Shown here: one piece after another, positions 27,962 through 36,741 of the stretch
Numbering within the stretch: the stretch's first letter is position 1
Layout of the letters: each line of letters starts with the position of its first letter
Assembly (NCBI RefSeq): GCF_004359615.1
Contig: NZ_SCWA01000009.1
Location: forward strand, 1 to 64,000
From: Macrococcus brunensis
GTDB lineage: Bacteria > Bacillota > Bacilli > Staphylococcales > Staphylococcaceae
DNA length: 64,000 nt
Reading direction: 5' to 3'
Notes under the pieces: generated by a model
The model's database searches: none
What the model saw: the letters and a program-made list of their open reading frames with translations, nothing else
Told to the model about the DNA's origin: nothing
Program-made: the position numbers and the translations under genes

Positions 27962-28858
27962 TTATAATTTTAAGTCTTTGAATTTATCAGCGAAAACGTC
28001 ACCAAGTGTTGGTGCATCGTCGTTTGAGCTTGTATCTAAATATGAAGCGTCAAAGTCTTGACCTTGCTCTTCAGTTGCTTTAATAGATAAAGCGATACGC
28101 TCATCTTGTTTGTTGATGTCTAAGATTTTAACTTTAACTTCCTGACCGATTTCAAGCGCGTCTTCTACTTTCTCAAGACGGTCATGAGTGATTTGTGAGA
28201 TGTGGACTAATCCGTCTACACCACCGATGTTAACGAAAGCACCGAAGCTTGTGATACGTGCGACTTTACCGTCAACAATTGAACCTACTTCAAGGTTTTG
28301 AAGTGTTTCAGCACGTTTCGCTTTGTTTTCTTCTTCTTCGATTGCACGGTGATTTAAAATCACACGATTTTTCTCCTGATCAAGCTCTTCAATTTTAAGT
28401 GTTAACTGGCGACCTTGATAATCAGAGAAGTCTTCGATGTATTCTGTTGAAATAAGAGAAGCAGGGATGAAACCACGAAGGCCGACATCTACTACTAAAC
28501 CGCCCTTAACGACTTCTTTAACTTCAGCTTCGATTGTTTCGTTATTTTCGAATTTTTCTTTCAGGCTCTCGAAAGATTGTGATTCATCTAATTGACGTTT
28601 AGACAGGATGTAATGACCATCCTCTTCTTTATCTTCAATCTTCGTTACGAATGCTTCAATTTCATCTCCAACAGAAACAGCTTCTTCTGCTTTATCGATA
28701 TGAAGACTTGTTAACTGGCTGATCGGAATAATTCCGTCAAATTTAGCACCTTCAATGAATACGATCACGTGTTTATCTTCGATCTTTTGAACCGTACCTT
28801 TAACTTTATCGCCTTCTTGAATTTCTGTAATCATGTTTTCGTTGAATTCTTCTGTCAT
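27962..28858 (-). CDS. rpsA: S1-domain RNA-binding protein (YpfD / RpsA-like), three S1 repeats
   Basis: 298 residues. Three S1 OB-folds are visible at about 14-87, 103-175 and 190-260, each with the KVxxI...Gx[14 protein letters not shown] pattern. The Bacillus and staphylococcal homologues are near 380-390 residues with four S1 repeats. Here the sequence passes directly from the third repeat ([10 protein letters not shown]) to an acidic linker and the C-terminal tail [16 protein letters not shown], which still resembles the family tail, so one internal repeat seems deleted. It likely binds mRNA or ribosomes; its exact role in Gram-positives is unsettled. Neighbours cmk and der match Bacillus. 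Confidence 0.9.
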   Translation of the reverse strand: MTEEFNENMITEIQEGDKVKGTVQKIEDKHVIVFIEGAKFDGIIPISQLTSLHIDKAEEAVSVGDEIEAFVTKIEDKEEDGHYILSKRQLDESQSFESLKEKFENNETIEAEVKEVVKGGLVVDVGLRGFIPASLISTEYIEDFSDYQGRQLTLKIEELDQEKNRVILNHRAIEEEENKAKRAETLQNLEVGSIVDGKVARITSFGAFVNIGGVDGLVHISQITHDRLEKVEDALEIGQEVKVKILDINKQDERIALSIKATEEQGQDFDASYLDTSSNDDAPTLGDVFADKFKDLKL

Positions 28859-28935
28859 AGTCTTATCCTCCTAAAATATAAAAGCTCTTTATCTAACGTT
28901 CTTATATTACCCTAAAAAAGTCAAGAAAATCGTCT

Positions 28936-29625
<690 letters not shown>

Positions 29626-29653
29626 TTATCATAGAAGGATAAAGGAGGCACAT

Positions 29654-30619
29654 ATGAAAAAACTTCTCGTTATACATACCGGTGGCACTATCAGCATGTC
29701 TGAGAATTCAGATGGACAGGTCATCACCAATGAAATCAATCCTGTTTCAGGTCTCGCATCTGTTGAATCTCTTGCAGATATCACTGAACTGAATCCATTC
29801 CAGGTCCCTTCTCCGCATATGACTCTCCATCATATGAATACGCTCAGAAAACTGATCATCGAGCAGATCAATACAGATAATTATGAAGGCATCGTTATCA
29901 CGCACGGTACTGATACACTTGAGGAAACAGCCTTTTTCCTGGACTTAACGCTGAATGTCAGTATTCCAGTCATTCTGACGGGCGCTATGCGTTCATCCAA
30001 TGAAATCGGTACAGATGGACTCTACAACTATATCGCCGCAATCAGAACGGCCTGTGATGAACAGTCCAAAGGCAAAGGAGTGCTTGTCGTCTTCAACGAT
30101 GAAATCCATAGTGCCATGAACGTCACTAAAACACATACATCTAATACAAGTACATTCCAGAGTCCGAACTATGGACCACTTGGCATCATCACCAAGAATA
30201 CGATTTATTATCATCACCTGCCTGTTGTCAATCGTCCACTCGTCAAAGTAGATGAAACAGTCAAAGTCGGCCTGATTACAGCTCATAGTGATTTAGACGC
30301 TGAACTGCTGGAGTTCTTTATGACCCATGATTATGACGGGGTGGTCATCGAAGCTTTAGGACAGGGCAATCTGCCTCCGTCGTCGCTTGCCGGCCTGGAT
30401 CAGCTTTTAGCAGCAGACATCCCTGTCGTGCTTGTCTCCCGTTGTTTCAACGGTATCGTCAGCAATAACTATGACTACGAGGGTGGCGGCTATGAACTGG
30501 AGAAGAAGGGCGTTATCTTCTCGAATGGTTTAAATGGCCAGAAGGCAAGACTGAAACTGATAGTCGGATTAAGCAACCATCTTAAAAAAGAAGATTTAAA
30601 TACTTATTTCCGCAAATAA
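29654..30619 (+). CDS. ansA: L-asparaginase, type I (cytoplasmic)
   Basis: Hydrolyses asparagine to aspartate and ammonia. 321 residues with both threonine signatures: HTGGTISM (8-15) and ITHGTDTLEETAFFLDLT near 82-99, plus the ILTGAMR segment. No signal peptide, so cytoplasmic. AAAGGAGGCACAT precedes ATG. Divergent from cmk and convergent with ypdA through a shared terminator, the layout also found in S. aureus. Confidence 0.94.
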   Translation: MKKLLVIHTGGTISMSENSDGQVITNEINPVSGLASVESLADITELNPFQVPSPHMTLHHMNTLRKLIIEQINTDNYEGIVITHGTDTLEETAFFLDLTLNVSIPVILTGAMRSSNEIGTDGLYNYIAAIRTACDEQSKGKGVLVVFNDEIHSAMNVTKTHTSNTSTFQSPNYGPLGIITKNTIYYHHLPVVNRPLVKVDETVKVGLITAHSDLDAELLEFFMTHDYDGVVIEALGQGNLPPSSLAGLDQLLAADIPVVLVSRCFNGIVSNNYDYEGGGYELEKKGVIFSNGLNGQKARLKLIVGLSNHLKKEDLNTYFRK

Positions 30620-30643
30620 AAAAGAGGCTTATGCCTCTTTTTT
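30618..30643 (+). terminator. Bidirectional terminator shared by ansA and ypdA
   Basis: Stem GAGGC / GCCTC extended by A/T pairs with a TTAT loop. The ypdA stop codon (30629-30631) lies in the loop, so the last ypdA codons form half of the stem. Confidence 0.9.
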
Positions 30644-31603
30644 ATTTTTGATATCCTCTGCGATCAAGCCGCCATGAAACTTTCCATTTTCAATGAAAAT
30701 GGAATTGGCATCATTGCCTGCTGCGATAACCCCTGCGATATAAAGATTGCTGATATTCGTCTCCATCGTCTCAGCATGGTATTTTGGTGCTGTACCGTAT
30801 TCATTGGTCACAAGTTCCATCCCCATCGCCTGAAGGAAATCATAATCAGGATGATAGCCGATCATTGCGAATACATCATCATTCTGAATCGTCTGAGCCA
30901 CACCGTCCACACTAAATGTAACGGTATCTTCAGTGATTTCGTTTAAGTTTGCATTGAAATACATCTTGATCTTCTCACTTCTGACCAGCCCGTCAAAGAT
31001 AGGCAGAATCCAAGGTTTAACACTTTTGGAGTATTCGCTGCCACGATAAATAACGGTAACGTCAGCTCCCGCTTTCTCCAGTTCTATGGCAGCATCCACT
31101 GCTGAATTTTTCCCACCGATAATCAGGACTTTCTTATCGAAGAAAGGATGTGCCTCCTTAAAATAATGATGAACTTTCTCTAGCTCTGCACCAGGTACAT
31201 CGAGTTTATTATGCTGCCCGTAGTAGCCGGTCGCCACTGTTAAATAGGTGCATGTGTAATTGTCTTTAGAAGTTTTCACTGTGAATGTATCATCTTCTTT
31301 CGTCACCGACAGTACTTCTTCACGTGTATTGATATTAAGGTTGTGATGTTTCACCACTTCTCGGTAATAGACGAGCGCCTGGTTTCTACGTGGTTTATGC
31401 TCTTCCACGATAAACGGTACGTCACCGATACCGAGCTTGTCACTCGACGAGAAGAATGTCTGGTGTGTCGGGTAATTATAGATGGCTTCTACTACATTCC
31501 CTTTTTCTATAATCAGAGTCTCTATTCCTTGACGGTTCTGTTCAATTGCCGCAGAAAGACCACAAGGACCTGCACCAATAATAATACTTTCTATATAACG
31601 CAC
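30629..31603 (-). CDS. ypdA: Bacillithiol disulfide reductase YpdA (bacilliredoxin reductase)
   Basis: FAD/NADPH oxidoreductase that reduces oxidised bacillithiol and so recharges bacilliredoxins. With the GTG start at 31603 (AAAGGTG 6 bases upstream) it has 324 residues: FAD-binding GAGPCG (10-15), whose C14 is the position reported important in S. aureus YpdA; NADPH-binding GGKNSAVDA; and the C-terminal AGVIAAGNDANSIFIENGKFHGG. An earlier in-frame TTG gives a poor ribosome site. BshA and BrxB of the same pathway are in this window. Confidence 0.94.
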   Translation of the reverse strand: MRYIESIIIGAGPCGLSAAIEQNRQGIETLIIEKGNVVEAIYNYPTHQTFFSSSDKLGIGDVPFIVEEHKPRRNQALVYYREVVKHHNLNINTREEVLSVTKEDDTFTVKTSKDNYTCTYLTVATGYYGQHNKLDVPGAELEKVHHYFKEAHPFFDKKVLIIGGKNSAVDAAIELEKAGADVTVIYRGSEYSKSVKPWILPIFDGLVRSEKIKMYFNANLNEITEDTVTFSVDGVAQTIQNDDVFAMIGYHPDYDFLQAMGMELVTNEYGTAPKYHAETMETNISNLYIAGVIAAGNDANSIFIENGKFHGGLIAEDIKNKKEA

Positions 31604-31618
31604 AATGATCACCTTTCT

Positions 31619-31644
31619 CAAAAAAAGGAGCTCATATGAGCCCC
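31619..31644 (-). terminator. Terminator of the CBS/ACT gene
   Basis: 9-bp near-perfect palindrome GGGGCTCAT / ATGAGCTCC (one G-T pair) followed by seven T on the minus strand, 4 bases after the stop and about 15 bases before the ypdA start. ypdA must depend on readthrough or on a promoter inside this short gap. Confidence 0.82.
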
Positions 31645-31648
31645 TCTG

Positions 31649-32293
31649 TTAGTCTTGTTGAACATCCAGCACTTTAAATCCATTTTTAGCCAGATACTTC
31701 GTAAATTTTTCTACATCTTTTTGATTTCTATCGTCTACTTTTACAATCATTCGTCGATGCATTTTGTCTGTTTCATCAAACGTCACGAAAGAAATAGCAT
31801 TGAGTTTGTATTTTTGCAGCGCCTGTGCCAGACGTTTAATACGACCTTCTGCATCAATTGATGTAATGGCAATTCGGGTACCAGACTGGTTCATACCGAA
31901 CGCGCTCTTGAACTGTTCCATGACATCAAAACGTGTCACTACGCCTAAAAACTCATTGTTTTTGTTAATAATGCTTAGAATCGGGAAATCTTGCAGGCTT
32001 AAGAATGATTCTTCAAACAGCGAATCATCTGTCACGCTGTATTCATCAAGAGCCAGAATGTCCTTGATCTGAGTTTTCTCGATAAATTCTTCACGAGGCT
32101 GTGTATCTTTCTTGAAGAAATAGTGTCTGAAAATGTTATAACGAGTAACCGTGCCATGATAAACACCTTCGCTGACAACAGGCATCCCATCTATACCATG
32201 ATGTTCAAGTTTATCAATGACTGATTTTACAGAATCATTTGGATTCGCAATATAACATTTCTCTTTTGGAATCATAATCGTTTTTAAATACAT
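31649..32293 (-). CDS. Two-CBS-domain protein with C-terminal ACT-like domain (AcuB-like)
   Basis: 214 residues: CBS 1 at about 5-60 (CYIANPNDSVKSVIDKLEHHGIDGMPVV), CBS 2 at about 75-130 (FPILSIINKNNEFLGVVTRFDVM) and an ACT-like fold at about 138-210. CBS pairs bind adenine nucleotides or c-di-AMP and ACT domains bind small ligands, so it is probably a regulatory sensor. Ligand and target are unknown. Architecture resembles AcuB, but no acetoin genes are near. It is downstream of ebpS by 24 bases and probably co-transcribed. Confidence 0.82.
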   Translation of the reverse strand: MYLKTIMIPKEKCYIANPNDSVKSVIDKLEHHGIDGMPVVSEGVYHGTVTRYNIFRHYFFKKDTQPREEFIEKTQIKDILALDEYSVTDDSLFEESFLSLQDFPILSIINKNNEFLGVVTRFDVMEQFKSAFGMNQSGTRIAITSIDAEGRIKRLAQALQKYKLNAISFVTFDETDKMHRRMIVKVDDRNQKDVEKFTKYLAKNGFKVLDVQQD

Positions 32294-32317
32294 AAATCCA
32301 TCCCCTTTGATGTTTTC

Positions 32318-33250
32318 TTATTTAGGAATAACAAGCTCCTGACCTACTGTCAGATTGTTGCCTGAAATGCCATTTGCTTTACGAATTTTGTCGACATTCG
32401 CCGGCGTACCGCTACCGTAATAACGGATTGCAATTCTATAAAGGTTTTCATTAGCGTTTACTGTATGCGTTGTGCCGCCACCTGTCGCTGCAGGTGCTTC
32501 TGTTGTTGCTGGTGCTTCAGTAGTCGCTTGAGTCGTTTTTTCAGTCGTTGCTTCTTCTACTGTCGCAGGTACTTCTGTTGTTGTTTCTTCCACTGTTGCA
32601 GGTACTTCTGTTGTTGTTTCTTCCACTGTTGCAGGTACTTCTGTTGTTGCTTTCTCAGTTGTTTTTTCTTCAGTTACTTTTTCTGTTGTTGCTTTTTCTG
32701 TAGTTGCTTCTTCTGTCGTCACTGCTTTTTCATTATGGTCATCTTTATTATCACGATTACCTAAGAACATGAATAACAGGAATAGAATCGGAATCAGAAT
32801 TAATAATCCTGCCAGAATAGGCAACCAGCTATTTTTCTTTTCTTTTTCTTCTACTTCATGTTCTCTCTCTTCTTCATGATGGACAACTGGTTCTCCTGAG
32901 CCTGCAACAAATGTTTCTGATTTTACTTCACCTGTATGCGCTGGTTCTTCAATATGATGGTCTGCTGCTGCACCTGCTGCAACAGCACCTGTGCCTGCAG
33001 CGGCTGAACGACGGCGTTTCTTTTTAGAACCTTTGATGTTGTCAGCCGGTTCTTCTACTGACTCTTCTCGACGTCGACGATCAGCTGAACGGTTGCGTCT
33101 TGATACACCGCGTTTAGGAAATTCAGCTGAATCTGTATCATTAGAAAAATCTTCTCCGTCAAATACTAAATCGTCATTTCCTACTTCTTCCTGTCTCTCT
33201 ACAGGTTGCTTACTTTTTTCGAACTCGTCTTTGAAATTATCTCTAGCCAT
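32318..33250 (-). CDS. ebpS: EbpS-like cell-surface LysM protein
   Basis: 310 residues and clearly built like staphylococcal elastin-binding protein EbpS: N-terminus [11 protein letters not shown], a charged region with [13 protein letters not shown] and KKKRRR followed by an Ala/Gly-rich patch (82-97), a membrane helix at 142-164, a Thr/Glu-rich spacer, and a C-terminal LysM domain (262-309, [22 protein letters not shown]). The spacer contains an 11-residue repeat [11 protein letters not shown] in nearly three copies (202-233). Shorter than S. aureus EbpS (about 486). Elastin binding cannot be inferred. ATG 33250 is taken because EbpS begins there; GTGGGTG precedes it. Confidence 0.9.
   Translation of the reverse strand: MARDNFKDEFEKSKQPVERQEEVGNDDLVFDGEDFSNDTDSAEFPKRGVSRRNRSADRRRREESVEEPADNIKGSKKKRRRSAAAGTGAVAAGAAADHHIEEPAHTGEVKSETFVAGSGEPVVHHEEEREHEVEEKEKKNSWLPILAGLLILIPILFLLFMFLGNRDNKDDHNEKAVTTEEATTEKATTEKVTEEKTTEKATTEVPATVEETTTEVPATVEETTTEVPATVEEATTEKTTQATTEAPATTEAPAATGGGTTHTVNANENLYRIAIRYYGSGTPANVDKIRKANGISGNNLTVGQELVIPK
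32552..32647 (-). repeat. 33-bp tandem repeat in ebpS (nearly three copies)
   Basis: In-frame direct repeat coding [11 protein letters not shown]; two adjacent copies are virtually identical at DNA level, and the outer edges differ slightly. Such units expand or contract by slippage or recombination, changing spacer length between membrane helix and LysM domain. Confidence 0.88.
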
Positions 33251-33292
33251 TTTAACACCCACTTCATTTAAATTTATTTAAATATACCATTA

Positions 33293-33322
33293 ATTATAGA
33301 CAACTATAAAGCGAATAGTAAA
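33293..33322 (-). promoter_or_regulatory. ebpS promoter
   Basis: Minus strand -35 TTTACT (33317-33322), 18-base spacer, -10 TATAAT (33293-33298), about 43 bases upstream of the ebpS ATG and close to the 3' end of recQ. Confidence 0.6.
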
Positions 33323-33325
33323 GAG

Positions 33326-34675
33326 CTAGCCTTGTTTAAATAACGATTTTATATAATCCGCTCTGTTATCATTCTCTTTAACTTCCTGATACTTGTCAAA
33401 AGTGAATAAATTCTGGCCTTGACAGTACTCGCAGTGATTACAGGGCTTAATTCCATTATATAATTGATGACTCAGACACCCAGTCAGCTGTCCGTACTCC
33501 GCCATTTTTCTAAGCGCCGCTATTTTAGACAAATACTCCTTCTTTAGCACCTTTAAGACTTCAGTATCAGTGAAATTCGAACGAAGAATTCTCATTTGTT
33601 CCATCTTCTCTTCCGGTAATTGCGCGCCGTTGATATAAAGATTGAAATCTGATTCAGATAAATGATCTTCCTGCAGCAATCGATAGCTTAGGTTAAGGTC
33701 CTCGTCATCATAAAGAAGGATGGCCTGTGCTTGTTCACCGTCGCGGCCAGCACGTCCAATTTCCTGGATGTATTGAAGCGTTGACTTAGGCGCGTGGTAA
33801 TGAATCACTGTCCGTACATTACTTTTATTGATTCCCATACCAAACGCACTGGTCGCACAGACGTAATGAATTCTGTCGCTGAGAAACGCAATCTGTACAG
33901 ACATCCTTTCTTCATATGTCATATCAGCGTGGTAGGTCATGCCTTTATAGCGCTCCTTAAGCAGTTGATGAACTTCATTACAGCGCTTCTTAGATGAGAA
34001 ATAAATAATAGTCGGCCCTGAAGTGTCAAGCAGTGTCTCGATTTCTTTCAGTTTATCTGCTGGATTTTTGACCGATAAAAAGATATTGCTGCGTTCCTCG
34101 CGTTTATCGACCAGTAACAGCTCCCTTCGTAATAGCTGGCTGATATCTCTAATAATTTTGTCATCAGCGGTCGCAGTCAAGGCGATTACCTGACAGCCAG
34201 GCTTCATCACTTCATGAAGCAATAGATAATGCGGCCTGAAGTCATATCCCCACTCAGAAATGCAGTGTGCTTCGTCTATGACCATGTGGGTCAGGTTCAG
34301 CTGTGCAACTGTCGCTCGTGCTTTGTCTGTTGCCAGCCATTCCGGTGAGCAGAAAATAAACTGATAGTCCTGCAGCTGACTAAAAATCAGACGTTTCTCC
34401 CGAATATCCAGATAGCTGTGAATACAGACTGCTTTCAGCCTTAAACGTTTCAGCTCAGCCACCTGGTCTTCCATCAATGAAATAAGCGGTGTGATCACCA
34501 GCGCCCGACCGTTTGAGGCTATTACAGGAAGCTGATAACAGAGTGATTTCCCTCCTCCCGTAGGCAGAAGCGCAAGTACGTCACGGCCTGTTTCAACCGC
34601 TTCAATCACTGCTTTCTGACTTGGCCGTAACTCTGAGAAGCCATATATTTTCTGCAGAATTTCTTCTGTTGTCAT
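33326..34675 (-). CDS. recQ: RecQ-family DNA helicase (short form)
   Basis: ATP-dependent 3'-5' DNA helicase of repair and recombination. 449 residues: Walker A LLPTGGGKSLCYQLP (36-50), DEAH box VIDEAHCISEWGYDFRPHY, motif VI QEIGRAGRDG, and a zinc-binding cluster with CLSHQLYNGIKPCNHCEYC near the end. No HRDC domain follows, as in other Firmicute short RecQ proteins. Overlaps ypbB by 4 bases (ATGA). Confidence 0.95.
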   Translation of the reverse strand: MTTEEILQKIYGFSELRPSQKAVIEAVETGRDVLALLPTGGGKSLCYQLPVIASNGRALVITPLISLMEDQVAELKRLRLKAVCIHSYLDIREKRLIFSQLQDYQFIFCSPEWLATDKARATVAQLNLTHMVIDEAHCISEWGYDFRPHYLLLHEVMKPGCQVIALTATADDKIIRDISQLLRRELLLVDKREERSNIFLSVKNPADKLKEIETLLDTSGPTIIYFSSKKRCNEVHQLLKERYKGMTYHADMTYEERMSVQIAFLSDRIHYVCATSAFGMGINKSNVRTVIHYHAPKSTLQYIQEIGRAGRDGEQAQAILLYDDEDLNLSYRLLQEDHLSESDFNLYINGAQLPEEKMEQMRILRSNFTDTEVLKVLKKEYLSKIAALRKMAEYGQLTGCLSHQLYNGIKPCNHCEYCQGQNLFTFDKYQEVKENDNRADYIKSLFKQG

Positions 34676-35568
34676 AGTTTCACTTCTTTCATAATCAGAC
34701 AGAGAGCTATCTTGACTTTAAAGTAACTATCCATCTGAGATTCCTCGAAATAAGGTTTAAGCCGCTGATAATGATGCTGATGATAAAGAGAGCGTATCTC
34801 AGCGATTTCCGTTTCTGTCACATAGCGACTGACGTCTACCGGATAGTCTTTAATGATCATTTCTATGATATGGTCTTCAATGGTATGAAGTTTGACCCCT
34901 CTTTTTAATGCGATTGTATCAAGAGCCATTCCTTTAGTGATCCATTCTTTAGTCTGTTCAGTGGCACTGTGAAGTGGCATCCGGATATATAAGCCTTTAA
35001 AATAATCATGCTGATGGATTAGATGAGTCAGCAGATTGAGCTCTCGTAGCAGCATCAGAGAGTATTCTGTCTGTTCAAAGCCTGATGCTCTGCAGATCTC
35101 TTCTATCGAGAAATGGTTGCCTTTCGCATCCGGTAGCAGCTTGTAAGTGAATACAGGAAGTTCCTGCGCCATCTTGTCATACAGACTCAGCAGTTCTGTT
35201 TCGTATTCTTTAGGTTGACGCTTATATGAATGCAGCCAGCTTTTAACCTGATGCTGAATAAACAGATGATTTGAAACCGGATAGAAGTCTTTGATCTGAT
35301 AAGACTGAGCTGCCATCGTCTGTGTCAGCAGTCTAAGTGCCTGAAATGTCATATGCGAAGCATCATAGAAATAGGGATAAAACCTGATATCTTCAGGCGT
35401 GTCACCAGTAAGTTCGGGCCGGCTATTATAAAAAGGAAGCTGTCCCTGCATCATCGCGTCAAAATAAGTCTGATGGGATCTGAAACCCATCAATATATTA
35501 TTGAAGCTTTTATCTGTCTTCTCTGCGAATTTACGCTGTTTCGCCTGCTGATAAATAGAATCCATCAA
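34672..35568 (-). CDS. ypbB: YpbB-like helix-turn-helix protein, recQ partner
   Basis: 298 residues. The C-terminal part contains a helicase-associated helix-turn-helix-like segment (WITKGMALDTIALKRGVKLHTIEDHIIEMI), the region often found at the end of RecQ-type helicases. Position before recQ with a 4-base overlap matches Bacillus ypbB-recQ. It probably assists or targets RecQ; function is not established. Confidence 0.83.
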   Translation of the reverse strand: MMDSIYQQAKQRKFAEKTDKSFNNILMGFRSHQTYFDAMMQGQLPFYNSRPELTGDTPEDIRFYPYFYDASHMTFQALRLLTQTMAAQSYQIKDFYPVSNHLFIQHQVKSWLHSYKRQPKEYETELLSLYDKMAQELPVFTYKLLPDAKGNHFSIEEICRASGFEQTEYSLMLLRELNLLTHLIHQHDYFKGLYIRMPLHSATEQTKEWITKGMALDTIALKRGVKLHTIEDHIIEMIIKDYPVDVSRYVTETEIAEIRSLYHQHHYQRLKPYFEESQMDSYFKVKIALCLIMKEVKL

Positions 35569-35587
35569 TGCCTCCAGATAATTTTTG

Positions 35588-35912
<325 letters not shown>

Positions 35913-35913
35913 A

Positions 35914-35944
35914 AAAGAAGGAATTCCACTGGAATTCCTTCTTT
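35914..35944 (+). terminator. Bidirectional terminator between fer and ribU
   Basis: Perfect 14-bp stem (AAAGAAGGAATTCC / GGAATTCCTTCTTT) with a 3-base loop between two convergent stops. Confidence 0.93.
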
Positions 35945-35945
35945 T

Positions 35946-36491
35946 TCATTTAAATCTCTTTTCAATAACAGGTAACAGCGGTCTGAAAATCAGCATAAAG
36001 ACGATAGAAACTATCAGTCCTTTAATGATATTAAACGGAATAATACTTGCTGATACAATGGCTTTTAAGTTGTTAGTAATATCACTTAAGTTTGTAATCA
36101 TACCGTATAAAGGCAGCAATATAAAATAATTCATGAGACTCATAATAAGCATCATGACTAACGTCGCTGCGATTAAACCGACCCATCTATTTCTGCGACC
36201 CGCATAATAAGCTGTTAAAACAAAACTAGCACCCGCTAAAAAGTTTGCGATAGGACCGATTGGTTCAACCGGCTTCACTGCAAAATTGAGTAAGTTTTTA
36301 ATGAGTTCTATCATGACTGCGCCGATTGGTCCGACTGTAAACAGACCGATTAAAGCAGGTACATCACTGAAATCAATCGTTAAGTAAGGCGGCATAAAAG
36401 GCAGCGGAAACTTGAAGAACATCAGTACGAAACTGATGGCACTCAGCATGCTGATTAGAATCAGCTTCTTCGTTCTGTTGATACTTGACAT
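35946..36491 (-). CDS. ribU: Riboflavin transporter substrate-binding S component (ECF type)
   Basis: 181 residues with about six membrane helices. It captures riboflavin and works with the shared ECF energising module (EcfA/A'/T, not in this window). N-terminal MLSAISFVLMFFKFPLPFMPPYLTIDFSDVP is the RibU signature. An FMN riboswitch directly upstream supports the substrate. It lies between fer and srrB, its usual place. Confidence 0.95.
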   Translation of the reverse strand: MSSINRTKKLILISMLSAISFVLMFFKFPLPFMPPYLTIDFSDVPALIGLFTVGPIGAVMIELIKNLLNFAVKPVEPIGPIANFLAGASFVLTAYYAGRRNRWVGLIAATLVMMLIMSLMNYFILLPLYGMITNLSDITNNLKAIVSASIIPFNIIKGLIVSIVFMLIFRPLLPVIEKRFK

Positions 36492-36539
36492 ATTCTTCTC
36501 CTTACATCCATCAACTGAAGGAAGGAGGCATCACAAATA

Positions 36540-36556
36540 AGCAAAGCTTTTTGCTC
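36540..36556 (-). terminator. Possible expression-platform hairpin of the FMN riboswitch
   Basis: Minus-strand AGCAAA-AAGC-TTTGCT followed by TATTTG. A weak stem with a short T-rich tail, consistent with a terminator between aptamer and ribU; a translational mechanism is not excluded. Confidence 0.45.
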
Positions 36557-36562
36557 TGCGCT

Positions 36563-36677
36563 CCATCTTCTCCCATCCAGACTATACTGTCGGCTTCAGA
36601 ATTACACTGAATCAGCCACCCGAAGGCAGGTCGCGGGCTATACCGCCGGTTCGGAATTACACCGTACCCCGAAGATG
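36563..36677 (-). promoter_or_regulatory. FMN riboswitch (RFN element)
   Basis: On the minus strand the conserved blocks CATCTTCGGGG, GGTGTAATTCC, ACCGGCGGTA, AGCCCGCGA and the closing GGATGGGAGAAGATG appear in order with helical pairing between the first and last blocks. This is the standard FMN aptamer; FMN binding lowers ribU expression. Confidence 0.95.
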
Positions 36678-36713
36678 AATTATTTTATTTTTTCGGATTT
36701 TCATCCTTTTAAT

Positions 36714-36741
36714 ATATTAGCACAACTTTTTATTAAATCAA
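36714..36741 (-). promoter_or_regulatory. ribU promoter
   Basis: Minus strand -35 TTGATT (36736-36741), 16-base spacer, extended -10 TGCTAATAT (TAATAT at 36714-36719). It overlaps the srrB stop codon and lies about 37 bases before the aptamer. Confidence 0.55.

Noticed and set aside
32552-32647. Regular repeats considered as a CRISPR-like array
   Set aside because: Units are directly adjacent without spacers, are in frame, and code an 11-residue protein repeat.
32465-32764. Open frame of about 100 codons, very rich in Cys and Phe, opposite the ebpS repeat region
   Set aside because: It is the complement of the Thr/Glu repeat (codon bias of the repeat removes stops on the other strand). No ribosome site, and composition is implausible for a protein.
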